From positions 43,060 through 107,059 of the forward strand of contig CANNQP010000009.1 in the NCBI GenBank assembly GCA_947507875.1: DNA of 64,000 bases. Reading direction: 5' to 3'. Each line of letters opens with the position of its first letter. Position 1 is the stretch's first letter. Origin of the DNA: Verrucomicrobiaceae bacterium (lineage in GTDB: Bacteria > Verrucomicrobiota > Verrucomicrobiia > Verrucomicrobiales > Verrucomicrobiaceae). The notes below the pieces were generated by a model, which saw only the letters and a list, made by a program, of their open reading frames with translations, ran no database searches and had not been told where the DNA came from. Below are positions 52,067 to 61,526 of the stretch, in pieces. Made by a program: the position numbers and the translations under genes.

Positions 52067-54895
52067 TCAGTGCGCTTCTAGCCAGTGGATGCCGGTGCCA
52101 GCCTCGACTTCCACGGGCACATCCCCCAGGGGTAAGGCATCACGCATGTGCTGCAATATGAGTTCACGAGCCTGCTCGACTTCGTTTTCTGGAACTTCAA
52201 AGAGCAGCTCATCATGTACCTGCAGGAGCATGCGGGTTTTCATGCCGGACTCATGCAGGGCACGGTCGATCTGGATCATCGCCAGCTTGATCATGTCCGC
52301 TGCCGTGCCTTGGATGGGCGTATTCATCGCCATGCGTTCCGCACCACCACGAATGGTCGCATTGGCGCTGCCGATGTCACGAATCACGCGGCGGCGTCCG
52401 GTGATGGTCTCGACGTAGCCATACTTCTTCGCATCCTTCACGATCTGCTCCATGTAGCGATGGATGCCGGGGAACTGCTTGAAGTAGTTGTCGATGATGG
52501 TGGAAGCCTCCCCACGGGGGATGCCTAGCCGCTGGGACAGGCCAAAGGCGCTGATGCCGTAGATGATGCCAAAGTTCACCATCTTCGCCGTCCGGCGCAT
52601 CTCCGGCAGCACGCCCTCCAGCGGCACCCCATAGACCTTCGCGGCAGTGGCTTGATGAATGTCCTGACCTTGCTGAAAGGCTTCAATCATCGCGGCATCT
52701 TCGCTCAGGGCAGCCATCACCCGCAGCTCGACCTGACTGTAGTCCGCGCTCAGCAGCACCCAGCCCGGCTCACCGGCCACGAAGGCTTTGCGGATCTCTT
52801 TCCCTGAATCCGAGCGGATCGGGATGTTTTGCAGGTTGGGATTGCTGGAGGCCATGCGCCCCGTGGCCGCCATGAGCTGATGGAAGGTGGTGTGCACCCG
52901 CCCGTCGATTTTGGAGACACATTCTGGCAGCGCATCCACGTAGGTGTTCTTCAGCTTGGTGACTTCGCGGTATTCCAGAATCTCACCGATGATCGGATGC
53001 AGGCCTGTCAGCGACTGGAGCACTTGCTCATTCGTCTGATACTGGCCCGTGGCGGTCTTCTTGGGCTTCTCCATGAGCTTCAGGCGCTCGAAAAGAACCT
53101 CGCCCAGTTGCTTCGGACTATTCAGGTTAAAGCCTCCCCCTGCTTGATCCTGGATGCGTTGATGCAGCTCATGAGCGCGCTTTTCCAACTGCAAACCAAA
53201 CTCATGCAGCGCTGCGACATCGATCTTCACGCCAAGGTGCTCCATGCGAGCGAGCACGGGAATGAGCGGGCATTCGATGTCATCAAACACGCGCTCCGCG
53301 CCATGCTTCGGCAGCAGCGGGCGCAGCTTCTCCGCGAGCTGCCACGTCACGTCGGCATCTTCAGCGGCGTAGTCAGCGATCTTTTGCGGATGTGCAGCCG
53401 CCACATCGGCCATGCTTTGTGGGGCGAAGAGGTCTTTCTCTTTCTCCGTGTTGATCAGCGCAGAGATCGGGATGGGCGTGTAGCTCAAGTAGGTCTCGGA
53501 GAGGTAATCCATGCCATGGCGTTGATCCGGCTCGATCAGCGAATGGGCGATCATCGTGTCAAAGAAAGGGCCAGTGACCTCGATCCCCTTCGCCAGCAGC
53601 ACGGAGAGGTCGAACTTCAGGTTATGCCCGATCTTTTCGATGCTGCCTGGACGGGTGAAGAGGGATCGAAACTCCTCCAGCACCTGTGCGGACTCTTTCT
53701 GATCCCGTGGAAAGAACACGAACCAGCCCTCGCCAGTCTGCCAAGAGAAGGCGATACCGACGATTTCCGTATCGCGCGGGTCGAGCGAGGTCGTCTCGAG
53801 GTCAAAGCAGTAGCGCGGCTGCTGCTCCAGCTCAGCAATCAGCTTTGCACGCTCTTCTGGCGTGCGCACGAGGTGATACTGATGCGGCGTGTCTGCGATC
53901 GTCCGCAGGCTGTGGGAGGTCTGCTGAGTGATTTCCGCCGTGGAAAAGAGCTCGTTCGAGCTGGCAGCGGCTGCGCTGGCTGGGTCTTCCTTGGCCATCA
54001 TGCGGCCACGTCCAGCCTTGAAGGCATCGCCAAAGACTCGACGCCCCAGGGCATTGAATTCAAATTCCGTGAAAAGAGCCTTCAGCGCCTCTTCGTCATG
54101 GCCTTGAAGGAGCAGTGCCTCGGGAGCCACCTCCACGGGCAGATCGGTGAAGATGGTGGCCAGCTTCTTGGACAAGATGGCCTTGTCGGCGTGTTGCTCC
54201 ACCTTCTCCTTCTGCTTGCCCTTCAATTTGCTGACATTGGCGATCAGGTTTTCCACACTACCAAACTGCTGAATTAGGCTGGTGGCCGTCTTTTCCCCAA
54301 AGCCAGGAATGCCTGGGATATTGTCCACCGTATCCCCCATGAGGGCGAGAATGTCGATTACCTGCTCCGGCCGCTCAATGCCCCAGCGCTCGCACACTTC
54401 CTTCACGCCGAGAATCTCCACATCGCTGCCCTGACGGCCTGGTTTGTAGATCTTGATCGAGTCGGAGACAAGCTGGCCAAAGTCCTTGTCCGGTGTGACC
54501 ATGTAGGTCTCGAAGCCGTCCTTTTCAGCTTGCTTGGCCAAGATGCCGATGATGTCATCCGCCTCCAGACCGTCCTTTGTGATCAGAGGGATTTGCATGG
54601 CGGCGCAGAGTCGGTGGATCTGCGGAATCGCCGTGGAAATGTCCTCGGGCATCTCCTCGCGTTGCGCTTTGTAGTCGGGAAACATCTCATGCCGCGGCGT
54701 CGGTGCAGAGGTGTCCAGCACCACCGCGAGATGCGTCGGTTGCTGGTTGCCGATGATGTCCAGCAGCGTGTTGGCAAAGCCATAGAGAGCTGAGGTGTTC
54801 ACCCCATCGCTGGTGCGAATGGGATTTTTGATAAAGGCAAAGTGCGCCCGGTAAAGCAGCGCCATGCCATCGAGGAGGAAGAGACGTTTGGACAT
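52067..54895 (-). CDS. polA: DNA polymerase I
   Basis: Full-length enzyme of 942 residues. The N-terminal 5'-nuclease domain (1-300) has FLLDGMALLYRAHFAF, GLEADDIIGILAKQ, VTPDKDFGQLV and GDTVDNIPGIPGFGEKTA. The 3'-5' exonuclease domain (about 330-520) keeps the metal-binding Asp-x-Glu (YCFDLETTSLDPRDTEIVGIAF), so proofreading should be active. The polymerase domain (about 550-942) has ATGRMASSNPNLQNIPIRS, LLSADYSQVELRVMAALS, KMVNFGIIYGISAFGLSQRL, and RMLLQVHDELLFEVP. It fills gaps and removes RNA primers. The gene stands alone. I see no LexA-type dyad near its start. Confidence 0.97.
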   Translation of the reverse strand: MSKRLFLLDGMALLYRAHFAFIKNPIRTSDGVNTSALYGFANTLLDIIGNQQPTHLAVVLDTSAPTPRHEMFPDYKAQREEMPEDISTAIPQIHRLCAAMQIPLITKDGLEADDIIGILAKQAEKDGFETYMVTPDKDFGQLVSDSIKIYKPGRQGSDVEILGVKEVCERWGIERPEQVIDILALMGDTVDNIPGIPGFGEKTATSLIQQFGSVENLIANVSKLKGKQKEKVEQHADKAILSKKLATIFTDLPVEVAPEALLLQGHDEEALKALFTEFEFNALGRRVFGDAFKAGRGRMMAKEDPASAAAASSNELFSTAEITQQTSHSLRTIADTPHQYHLVRTPEERAKLIAELEQQPRYCFDLETTSLDPRDTEIVGIAFSWQTGEGWFVFFPRDQKESAQVLEEFRSLFTRPGSIEKIGHNLKFDLSVLLAKGIEVTGPFFDTMIAHSLIEPDQRHGMDYLSETYLSYTPIPISALINTEKEKDLFAPQSMADVAAAHPQKIADYAAEDADVTWQLAEKLRPLLPKHGAERVFDDIECPLIPVLARMEHLGVKIDVAALHEFGLQLEKRAHELHQRIQDQAGGGFNLNSPKQLGEVLFERLKLMEKPKKTATGQYQTNEQVLQSLTGLHPIIGEILEYREVTKLKNTYVDALPECVSKIDGRVHTTFHQLMAATGRMASSNPNLQNIPIRSDSGKEIRKAFVAGEPGWVLLSADYSQVELRVMAALSEDAAMIEAFQQGQDIHQATAAKVYGVPLEGVLPEMRRTAKMVNFGIIYGISAFGLSQRLGIPRGEASTIIDNYFKQFPGIHRYMEQIVKDAKKYGYVETITGRRRVIRDIGSANATIRGGAERMAMNTPIQGTAADMIKLAMIQIDRALHESGMKTRMLLQVHDELLFEVPENEVEQARELILQHMRDALPLGDVPVEVEAGTGIHWLEAH

Positions 54896-55034
54896 TCGGA
54901 ATGAAGGCGAGCGTGGCGAGCAGGGGGCACAGGGTCAAGGATGGGGCAGGCCGTGGCTTGAAAAGCTCTGGCTCGCTCATGAATGCAATTCACTTCTTGC
55001 TGCATCCTCGCTGGGCGCTAAACACGGATGAACC

Positions 55035-56246
55035 ATGCAGCCCAGAAAGTTTGTCCCCCATCCCTTCGCCTACCACCAGGAGCTGGAGGTTCGTATCGAA
55101 AATCTGACCAATGAAGGCAGTGGCGTCGCCCGGGTGGATGGCTGGGTGGTTTTTGTGCCCTTCGCCCTGCCGGGTGAGCTGGTGCGCTGCCGGATCTATC
55201 GGAATCACAAGAATTACAGCAACGCTGACTTGGTGGAAGTTCTGGAACCCTCGGCGGATCGCGTTTCGCCCAGGTGCGAGCTATTTGGTCAATGCGGTGG
55301 CTGCCAGTATCAGCACCTCGCCTATGACCGGCAATTGGAGTGGAAGCGTAGGCAAGTCGAAGAGTTGCTGCTGCATATGGCGAGACTGGAGCACCCTGTG
55401 CAGCCGGTGATCTCTTCGCCGCAGCAGTACGGCTACCGCTCCAAGATCACTCCCCACTTTCATCGCCCCAAGGGTGGCGAGGTGGCAGAGATCGGCTTTC
55501 TCCGGGCAGGCACTCGGAATGCCATGGTTGATGTGGAATCCTGCCCGATTGCCATGCCCGCACTCAATGAGGCCCTCGGCCGTGCCCGCGAAGCTGCCAG
55601 AGCCGGTAGCTACAAAAATGGAGCGACTCTTCTTCTGCGTGCAGGAGTGAATGGAGTGTTGACGCGGCCTGATGCCATCACTGTTGAGCAGGTCGGAGGT
55701 ATGCGTTTCGAATTCCTCGCTGGCGACTTCTTTCAAAACAACCCCTTTATCCTCGCGGATTTTGTAGCGCACGCCGTGGATCAAGCGGCTGCTAGTGGTG
55801 CTAGGTTTTTGGTCGATGCTTACTGTGGCAGTGGCCTTTTCGGCATCTGTGCCGCTCCTCGATTTGAAGAGGTGATTGGCGTGGAAATTTCTGAAACGGC
55901 TGTGGCCAGGGCTGCCCATAATGCTGCGCTCAATCACTTGGCGAATTGTCGATTTTTGGCGGCGGATGCGAGTGCTATTTTTTCTCAAGTGCCGCATGCT
56001 GGCCAAGAAACGGTGGTGCTCATCGACCCTCCACGTGCTGGATGCAGTGAGGCATTTCTGCAGCAACTCTTTCAGTTTGGTCCGCGCCGTGTGGTCTATG
56101 TGTCGTGCAATCCGGCAACGCAGATGCGTGACTTGGTTCTGTTCACGGCTGCGGGCTATCGGCTTGGTGCCGTTCAGCCATTTGATCTTTTTCCTCAGAC
56201 TAAGCATTTGGAATGCGTGATGACTCTCGAGCGCCCGATTTCTTGA
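55035..56246 (+). CDS. m5U RNA methyltransferase (RlmD/TrmA family)
   Basis: Class I SAM-dependent uracil-C5 methyltransferase of 403 residues. An N-terminal TRAM-like domain (LEVRIENLTNEGSGVARVDGWVVFVPFALPGELVRCRI) is followed by an iron-sulfur cysteine motif (CELFGQCGGCQYQH, with a further Cys in ESCPIA), as in RlmD. The methyltransferase core has FFQNNPFILADFV, LVDAYCGSGLFGICAA, VLIDPPRAGCSEAFL and the catalytic Cys in VYVSCNPATQMRDL. It methylates uridine in 23S rRNA or tRNA; the cluster suggests RlmD type but the target cannot be fixed. Confidence 0.9.
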   Translation: MQPRKFVPHPFAYHQELEVRIENLTNEGSGVARVDGWVVFVPFALPGELVRCRIYRNHKNYSNADLVEVLEPSADRVSPRCELFGQCGGCQYQHLAYDRQLEWKRRQVEELLLHMARLEHPVQPVISSPQQYGYRSKITPHFHRPKGGEVAEIGFLRAGTRNAMVDVESCPIAMPALNEALGRAREAARAGSYKNGATLLLRAGVNGVLTRPDAITVEQVGGMRFEFLAGDFFQNNPFILADFVAHAVDQAAASGARFLVDAYCGSGLFGICAAPRFEEVIGVEISETAVARAAHNAALNHLANCRFLAADASAIFSQVPHAGQETVVLIDPPRAGCSEAFLQQLFQFGPRRVVYVSCNPATQMRDLVLFTAAGYRLGAVQPFDLFPQTKHLECVMTLERPIS

Positions 56247-56363
56247 TGTTTGCGGTGCTGCCACCCCAGGTCAAAGATCGTCAACTGCCAGCCAAGGATA
56301 GAGTGGGATGAGTTTTTGAGCAGTCCGGAGCAGCTCCATTAAGGTTGGGATGTCATCCCAACC

Positions 56364-58007
56364 ATGAAGACCATCCACCTCGTTGCCTCGGGCGACCTCC
56401 GTCTTGCCGCCAATCAGACCTGCTGGGCCGCCCAGAAGGACATGGAGGACAAACTCGCCGTCGCACTCAAAGCCGAGGGCTGTTCTGTCAAACGCGCCCA
56501 CCCGTTTGATCGCGTGAAGAAGCATGGCTTCATCGACTCTCAGAAGATGGGCATCGAGGTCTTCCGCAACATCGATCCTGACGCGCCCCTCATCGTCGCG
56601 GAGGCTGTGTGGCAGTATTCGCACCACGTTCTCGCTGGATTGACCACGCATCGCGGCCCCATCCTCACCGTGGCGAACTGGAGCGGCCAATGGCCCGGCC
56701 TCGTCGGTCTTTTGAACCTCAACGCTTCCCTCACCAAGGCTGGCGTGAATTACTCCACGCTTTGGAGCGAGGACTTCAGCGACACCTTCTTCAAAAACGG
56801 CCTGCGCGAGTGGCTCAGCACCGGCGCGGTCAAACATGATCAAAGCCACGTCCGCCCGCTTTCCATGCTGAAGCTGCCCGCCGACGACGACGCGACCGGA
56901 CGCGACTTCGCGCGCCGTTTTCGTCATCAGAAGACCATCCTCGGTGTCTTCGATGAAGGCTGCATGGGCATGTTCAACGCCATCGTGCCGGATCACCTGC
57001 TGCATCCCACTGGTTGCTTCAAAGAGCGCCTCAGTCAGTCCACACTCTACGCCGCGATGCGTGAAGTGAGCGATGCCGATGCTGCCGCCGTGCTCGCTTG
57101 GCTGCACAAAAAAGGCCTGCAAATGAAACTCGGCACAGACGAGGCCACGCAGCTCACCGAGCCGCAAATCCTGCTTCAGTGCAAAATGTACATCGCCGCT
57201 GTGCGCCTTGCCGACGAGTTCGGCTGCGCCGCCATCGGCATTCAGTATCAACAAGGCCTCAAAGACCTCACACCCGCCAGCGACCTCGTCGAAGGCATGC
57301 TCAACAACGCCGACCGCCCGCCCGTGCGCAGCGCCGATGGCCAGCGCGTGCTCTTTGAAGGTGAAGCACTGCCGCATTTCAACGAAGTCGATGAATGCGC
57401 CGGCCTCGACGGCCTCGTGACCTACAAACTCTGGCGCGAGCTCGGTTTCGCCCCCGAAAACACCCTCCACGACCTCCGCTGGGGTGATTTTGTTCGTAGC
57501 GGAACTCGTGAGAGTTCCAGATCGGGAAGACTTACGTCTTCCTCTACGAAATACGTCTGGGTGCTGCTCATCAGCGGCGCTGCACCGCCTGCCCACTTCA
57601 TCGGCGGCTGGAAAGGTGCTTCGACCGAGCGACAACCCGCGATGTACTTCCGCCTCGGCGGTGGCACGCTCAAAGGCATCAGCAAACCCGGCCACATCGT
57701 CTGGAGCCGCGTTTTCGTCATGGATGGCAAACTCCAGGCCGACATCGGCGTCGCCGAAGTCGTGAAACTGTCCGAAGCCGAAACCAATCGCCGCTGGCAG
57801 GAAACCACACCGCAATGGCCCATCATGCACACCGTGCTCAAAGGCGTCACTCGCGACCAAATGATGGCCCGCCACAAATCCAACCACATTCAGGTCGTCT
57901 ATTGCCCCAACGAAAAACAAGCCCACCGCGCCGCCCGCATCAAAGCCGCCGCCTTCGCCGAACTCGGCCTCGAAACGCATCTCTGCGGTGATGTGAAACT
58001 GAGCTAA
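56364..58007 (+). CDS. L-fucose/L-arabinose isomerase-like protein with REPIN insert
   Basis: Protein of 547 residues resembling the fucose/arabinose isomerase-like family of Planctomycetes/Verrucomicrobia. Typical segments are [75 protein letters not shown] and [15 protein letters not shown]. Members are predicted cytoplasmic sugar-acid or ketose-aldose enzymes; the substrate is unknown. Between LRWGDF and [13 protein letters not shown] the protein carries a Ser/Arg-rich stretch ([20 protein letters not shown]). This stretch is encoded by a 58-bp palindromic element (57493-57550), so the gene reads in frame through a repeat. C/G-ending codons are much more frequent than in the 3-21 kb genes. 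Confidence 0.82.
   Translation: MKTIHLVASGDLRLAANQTCWAAQKDMEDKLAVALKAEGCSVKRAHPFDRVKKHGFIDSQKMGIEVFRNIDPDAPLIVAEAVWQYSHHVLAGLTTHRGPILTVANWSGQWPGLVGLLNLNASLTKAGVNYSTLWSEDFSDTFFKNGLREWLSTGAVKHDQSHVRPLSMLKLPADDDATGRDFARRFRHQKTILGVFDEGCMGMFNAIVPDHLLHPTGCFKERLSQSTLYAAMREVSDADAAAVLAWLHKKGLQMKLGTDEATQLTEPQILLQCKMYIAAVRLADEFGCAAIGIQYQQGLKDLTPASDLVEGMLNNADRPPVRSADGQRVLFEGEALPHFNEVDECAGLDGLVTYKLWRELGFAPENTLHDLRWGDFVRSGTRESSRSGRLTSSSTKYVWVLLISGAAPPAHFIGGWKGASTERQPAMYFRLGGGTLKGISKPGHIVWSRVFVMDGKLQADIGVAEVVKLSEAETNRRWQETTPQWPIMHTVLKGVTRDQMMARHKSNHIQVVYCPNEKQAHRAARIKAAAFAELGLETHLCGDVKLS
57493..57550 (+). repeat. REPIN-like inverted REP pair, in frame inside a gene
   Basis: A 58-bp three-way structure. The outer arms TTCGTAG (57493-57499) and CTACGAA (57544-57550) pair over 7 bp. 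Inside is hairpin 1 GGAACTC-GTGA-GAGTTCC (57501-57518) and hairpin 2 GGAAGAC-TTAC-GTCTTCC (57525-57542). Read from each end, the element is GTAG-N-hairpin, the head-plus-palindrome layout of REP sequences, in inverted orientation. Confidence 0.8.
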
Positions 58008-58019
58008 CCCAAGAACTCT

Positions 58020-58096
58020 AACCGCTAATGTGACGCTGATAAGACGCTAACATCACAAGCCTTTATCAGCGTCTCATTAGCGTCATATCAGCGGTT
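58020..58096. repeat. Imperfect intergenic palindrome of GACGCTRAT units
   Basis: A 77-bp stretch whose halves are inverted copies. The left half is built from AACCGCTAATGT, GACGCTGATA and AGACGCTAAC. The reverse complement of the right half reads AACCGCTGATAT, GACGCTAATG and AGACGCTGAT. The halves differ mainly at A/G positions. It fills the gap between the fucose-isomerase-like and lyase genes, ending 17 bp before the lyase ATG, and would fold into a long hairpin in RNA. Confidence 0.75.
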
Positions 58097-58113
58097 CAAA
58101 ACTCCCCGGCCCC

Positions 58114-59022
58114 ATGTCCCAACCTCTCTCCGGCATCATCCCGCCCCTCATTTCCCCACTCAAAGACCGCGATACCCTGGATGTCGCCGGTTTGGAGCGG
58201 CTCATCGAGCATCTCATCAGCGGCGGCGTCAGCGGGCTCTTCGTGCTCGGCACCACCGGTGAAGGCCCGAGCCTCAGCTACCGTCTGCGCCGCGATTTGA
58301 TTGAACGAGCCTGCAAACAGGCCGCAGGACGCGTCCCGGTGCTCGTAGGCATCACCGACACCTCCTTCACCGAAAGCGTGAACCTCGCCAAATACTCCGC
58401 CGAGGTCGGAGCGACGCATGTCGTGCTCGCGCCGCCGTATTACTTCCCCGCCGCGCCGCCGGAGATGCTCGAGTATGTGCAGGATCTCGTCGCCGAGATG
58501 CCGCTGCCGTTGTTTCTCTACAACATGCCCGGTCTAACGAAGGTTAGCTTCGAGCTCGACCTCGTGCGCCACGCTCTCGACATGCCCGGCGTCTGCGGCG
58601 TCAAAGACAGCTCGTGTGACATGATCTACTTCCACCGCCTCATCGAGATCGCCAAGCAACGCGCCGACTGGAGCGTGCTCGTCGGCCCCGAAGAACTCAC
58701 CGCCGAAGCCGTGCTGCTCGGCGGACACGGCGGCATCAATGGCGGTGCCAACCTGCACCCCAAACTCTACGTCGAGATGTATCAAGCCGCTGCCGCGCAG
58801 GACCTACAACGCACCCGTGAGCTTCACGCTCAGGTGATGAAGCTCGCCGGAGCCATCTACACCGTCGGCAAGCACAAGAGCGCCATCATCAAAGGCATCA
58901 AATGCGGCCTCAGCCTCCTCGGCATCTGCGACGACCACATGGCCGAGCCCTTCCATCGCTTCCGCGAACCGGAGCGCGAAATCATTCGTGAAAGACTGCA
59001 AAGCCTCGGTTTGATCTCCTGA
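58114..59022 (+). CDS. DapA/NanA-family aldolase
   Basis: Class I aldolase of 302 residues in the dihydrodipicolinate synthase/N-acetylneuraminate lyase family. The substrate-binding loop is GLFVLGTTGEGPSLS, the Tyr motif FLYNMPG, and the Schiff-base lysine lies in GVCGVKDSSCDMIYFHRL, with GGHGGINGGANLHPKLY further on. It is cytoplasmic. The neighbouring sialidases make a sialic acid or related sugar-acid lyase more attractive than lysine synthesis, but the residues visible do not decide between the two. It follows a palindromic gap after the isomerase-like gene and precedes the first sialidase by 11 bp. Confidence 0.85.
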   Translation: MSQPLSGIIPPLISPLKDRDTLDVAGLERLIEHLISGGVSGLFVLGTTGEGPSLSYRLRRDLIERACKQAAGRVPVLVGITDTSFTESVNLAKYSAEVGATHVVLAPPYYFPAAPPEMLEYVQDLVAEMPLPLFLYNMPGLTKVSFELDLVRHALDMPGVCGVKDSSCDMIYFHRLIEIAKQRADWSVLVGPEELTAEAVLLGGHGGINGGANLHPKLYVEMYQAAAAQDLQRTRELHAQVMKLAGAIYTVGKHKSAIIKGIKCGLSLLGICDDHMAEPFHRFREPEREIIRERLQSLGLIS

Positions 59023-59033
59023 TACCACCTGCC

Positions 59034-60353
59034 ATGAAGCCCACTCTTTTTCTTACGCTTGCCTTGTCTTTCATCGCCTTTGCCTCGCATGGCAGGCAGC
59101 CATCGCGACCGGGCGGATTTAGCCAAGCAACCACCACTGACGCCGAAGTCCTGAAGGCAGCGCAATTTGCCGTGAAAGCGCATGACCCGAAACTCACTCT
59201 CAAAAGCGTCCATGCCGCCGAGCAGCAGATCGTTGCGGGGACGAACTACAAGCTGAGTCTAACCACTTCCGAGGGTGGCAAAGTCGATGCCGTCGTCTGG
59301 CGCAAGCTCGATGGCAGTTACGAACTCACCTCCTGGCAAGCAGTGGGCGCTGATCCCGCCATTCTGAAAACCGAATACATCTACGACACCGGCCCTTACC
59401 CACAGATCCACGCCACCACGATCGTCGAAACGCCCACGGGGCTCGTCACGGCTTGGTTTGGCGGCACGGCGGAGAAAAACCCGGATGTGTGCATCTGGGT
59501 GTCGCGTCAGCTTCCCGATGGCAAGTGGACCGAAGGCGTCGAAACAGCGAATGGCGTGCAAGCCGACGGCACGCGGCATCCGACGTGGAACCCCGTGCTG
59601 TTTCAGCCGAAAGGTGCGCCGTTGATGCTCTTCTACAAAGTCGGTCCATCGCCGAGCACGTGGTGGGGCGAACTCAAAACGAGCACCGATGGCGGCAAAA
59701 CATGGTCCACGGCTCAAAAACTGCCCAAAGGTATCTTCGGCCCGATCAAGAACAAGCCCGTCCAACTCGCGAATGGTGACATTCTCTGCCCCACGAGCAA
59801 CGAGACCGACACGAAGCCGAGTGCGTGGGCCATTTACTTCGAGCGCACCGCCGATCTCGGCAAAACATGGACACGCACCGAACTGCTGCACGATGGTTTG
59901 AAGATCAGCGCCATCCAGCCGAGCCTTCTCTTCCTCGGTGTAGACAAGATTCAAGCCGTGGGTCGCACGCGACAGGGCAAAGTCTTCCAAATCGCTTCCG
60001 AAGACGCCGGCAAGACCTGGGGCGAGATTTCACTCACCGACCTGCCGAATCCCAACTCCGGTACCGATGCCGTCACTCTCGCGGATGGCCGTCACCTGCT
60101 CATCTACAACCACACCGCCCGCGGCCGCAGCCCGCTGAACCTCGCTGTCAGTAAAGACGGCAAGACATGGGAAGCCTCGCTGGTCTTTGAAGACGAGCCG
60201 AAAAAGGAGTTCAGCTATCCCGCGATCATCCAGACGAAAGACGGCCTCGTCCACATCACCTACACCTGGAAGCGGGCGAAGGTGAAGCACATCGTCCTCG
60301 ATCCCGCCAAGCTCACCACGAAGCTCATCGTGAACGGCCAGTGGCCGCAGTGA
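59034..60353 (+). CDS. Exported sialidase with N-terminal cystatin-like domain
   Basis: Protein of 439 residues. The signal peptide is KPTLFLTLALSFIAFASHG. Residues 26-100 resemble a cystatin: PGGF near the start, AAQFAVKAHDPKLTLKSVHAAEQQIVAGTNYKLSLT, with the QIVAG inhibitor motif at 65-69. The sialidase/BNR propeller follows (about 125-430), with Asp boxes STDGGKTWS, TADLGKTWTRT, SEDAGKTWGE and SKDGKTWEA, and YPQIHATTIVETPTGLVTAWFGGTAE. It is likely an extracellular or periplasmic glycosidase. The cystatin-like module is unusual in a sialidase and may be a packing domain rather than a protease inhibitor. Clustered with a lyase-family gene and a second sialidase. Confidence 0.86.
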   Translation: MKPTLFLTLALSFIAFASHGRQPSRPGGFSQATTTDAEVLKAAQFAVKAHDPKLTLKSVHAAEQQIVAGTNYKLSLTTSEGGKVDAVVWRKLDGSYELTSWQAVGADPAILKTEYIYDTGPYPQIHATTIVETPTGLVTAWFGGTAEKNPDVCIWVSRQLPDGKWTEGVETANGVQADGTRHPTWNPVLFQPKGAPLMLFYKVGPSPSTWWGELKTSTDGGKTWSTAQKLPKGIFGPIKNKPVQLANGDILCPTSNETDTKPSAWAIYFERTADLGKTWTRTELLHDGLKISAIQPSLLFLGVDKIQAVGRTRQGKVFQIASEDAGKTWGEISLTDLPNPNSGTDAVTLADGRHLLIYNHTARGRSPLNLAVSKDGKTWEASLVFEDEPKKEFSYPAIIQTKDGLVHITYTWKRAKVKHIVLDPAKLTTKLIVNGQWPQ

Positions 60354-60380
60354 GGTTCGATCATCATCGACTCCATCTTC

Positions 60381-61526
60381 ATGCCCAGATTCCTCATCAC
60401 ACTTTCTTTTCTCTCCATCGGCTCACTTGCTTTAGCGGATGCGAAGCTCGAAATCATCAAACCCGGCTCGCCAACGGCTGCGACTCCAACGGTCAATCCG
60501 GCATCGCGGGAAAATGTGATCATTTACAAGGAAGCGGGCCGCTACGGCGGCTGGCCGGCAAATCATGGGCTCTGGCAGTGGGGCGATGAGATGGTCGTGG
60601 GCTTCACTTTGACGTGGTATAAATCAACGATGACCGATCATCGCATCGACCGCACGAAGCCGAGCTACGAGATTCAGGCCCGCAGTCTCGATGGCGGCAA
60701 GACGTGGAAGACGGAAGAGAACCTGCCCTTCGCCGATCACAAAACGGAAGCAAAACCGAAGGCACTGACAGAGCCGCTGGACTTCACCGCGCCGGATTTC
60801 GCGCTCATGTTTCGCTTTGGCGGACTGCACGCGGGGCCGTCGTGGTTTTATGCGAGCACGGATCGTTGCAAAACATGGCAAGGGCCGTTCAGCTTTGCGG
60901 TCGAAGGCGTGGAAGGTATCTGCACGCGCACCGATCTCATCGTGCTCGGGCCGCGTGATTGCCTCATGTTCGGCAGTTGCGGCAAAAAGAACGATGGCAA
61001 GGAAGGTCGCGTCTTTTGTGCACGCACGACCGATGGCGGCCTGACGTGGAAACTCGTCTCCTACATCGGTGAGGAGCCGAAGCTAGGCGGTTTTGCTATC
61101 ATGCCGAGCACCGTGCGCACGAAAAGCGGCGCCCTGCTCACCACCATCCGCATGGGTAAACCCAACGCTGACATCCAGCTCTGGCGCAGCGATGATCTCG
61201 GCAAATCCTGGCAACATGTGAGCGCCGTCACGGGCAACATCGGCGGCAATCCTCCTGCCACCTTCCTGCTGCCGGATGGTCGCCTTTGCGTGACGTATGG
61301 TTATCGCCGCAAACCCACTGGCATTCGTGCGCGCATCAGCACCGATGAAGGCAAAACCTGGCAGCCTGAGATCGTGATCCGCGATGACGGTTTCGATGGT
61401 GACCTCGGCTATCCGCGTGCTCTCGTGCGGCCGGATGGCAGGCTTTTCACCGCCTACTACTACAACGGCCCACGCGAGGAGGATCGCTGCATCGAAGGCA
61501 CGTTTTGGACGCCGCCAGCGAAGTAG
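60381..61526 (+). CDS. Exported sialidase/BNR-repeat glycosidase
   Basis: Protein of 381 residues with a signal peptide (FLITLSFLSIGSLALA). Propeller Asp boxes: SLDGGKTWKTEE, TTDGGLTWKLV, SDDLGKSWQHV and STDEGKTWQPE. Other segments: ENVIIYKEAGRYGGWPANHGLWQWGDEMVVGFT, GNIGGNPPATFLLPDGRLCVTYGYR, and DDGFDGDLGYPRALVRPDGRLFTAYYYNG. Proteins of this type are annotated as exo-alpha-sialidases, though many act on other glycans. The stop codon TAG is the end of a GTAG that starts a palindromic element (61517-61554), so the C-terminus may have been reset by that element. It starts 27 bp after the upstream sialidase. Confidence 0.85.
   Translation: MPRFLITLSFLSIGSLALADAKLEIIKPGSPTAATPTVNPASRENVIIYKEAGRYGGWPANHGLWQWGDEMVVGFTLTWYKSTMTDHRIDRTKPSYEIQARSLDGGKTWKTEENLPFADHKTEAKPKALTEPLDFTAPDFALMFRFGGLHAGPSWFYASTDRCKTWQGPFSFAVEGVEGICTRTDLIVLGPRDCLMFGSCGKKNDGKEGRVFCARTTDGGLTWKLVSYIGEEPKLGGFAIMPSTVRTKSGALLTTIRMGKPNADIQLWRSDDLGKSWQHVSAVTGNIGGNPPATFLLPDGRLCVTYGYRRKPTGIRARISTDEGKTWQPEIVIRDDGFDGDLGYPRALVRPDGRLFTAYYYNGPREEDRCIEGTFWTPPAK

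Noticed and set aside
52829..54277. A 482-codon plus-strand frame opposite polA
   Set aside because: polA is unambiguous on the minus strand; the plus-strand translation is random in character.
56271..57980. A 569-codon minus-strand frame opposite the isomerase-like gene
   Set aside because: Shadow of the plus-strand gene; no domain motifs, whereas the plus strand matches a known family throughout.
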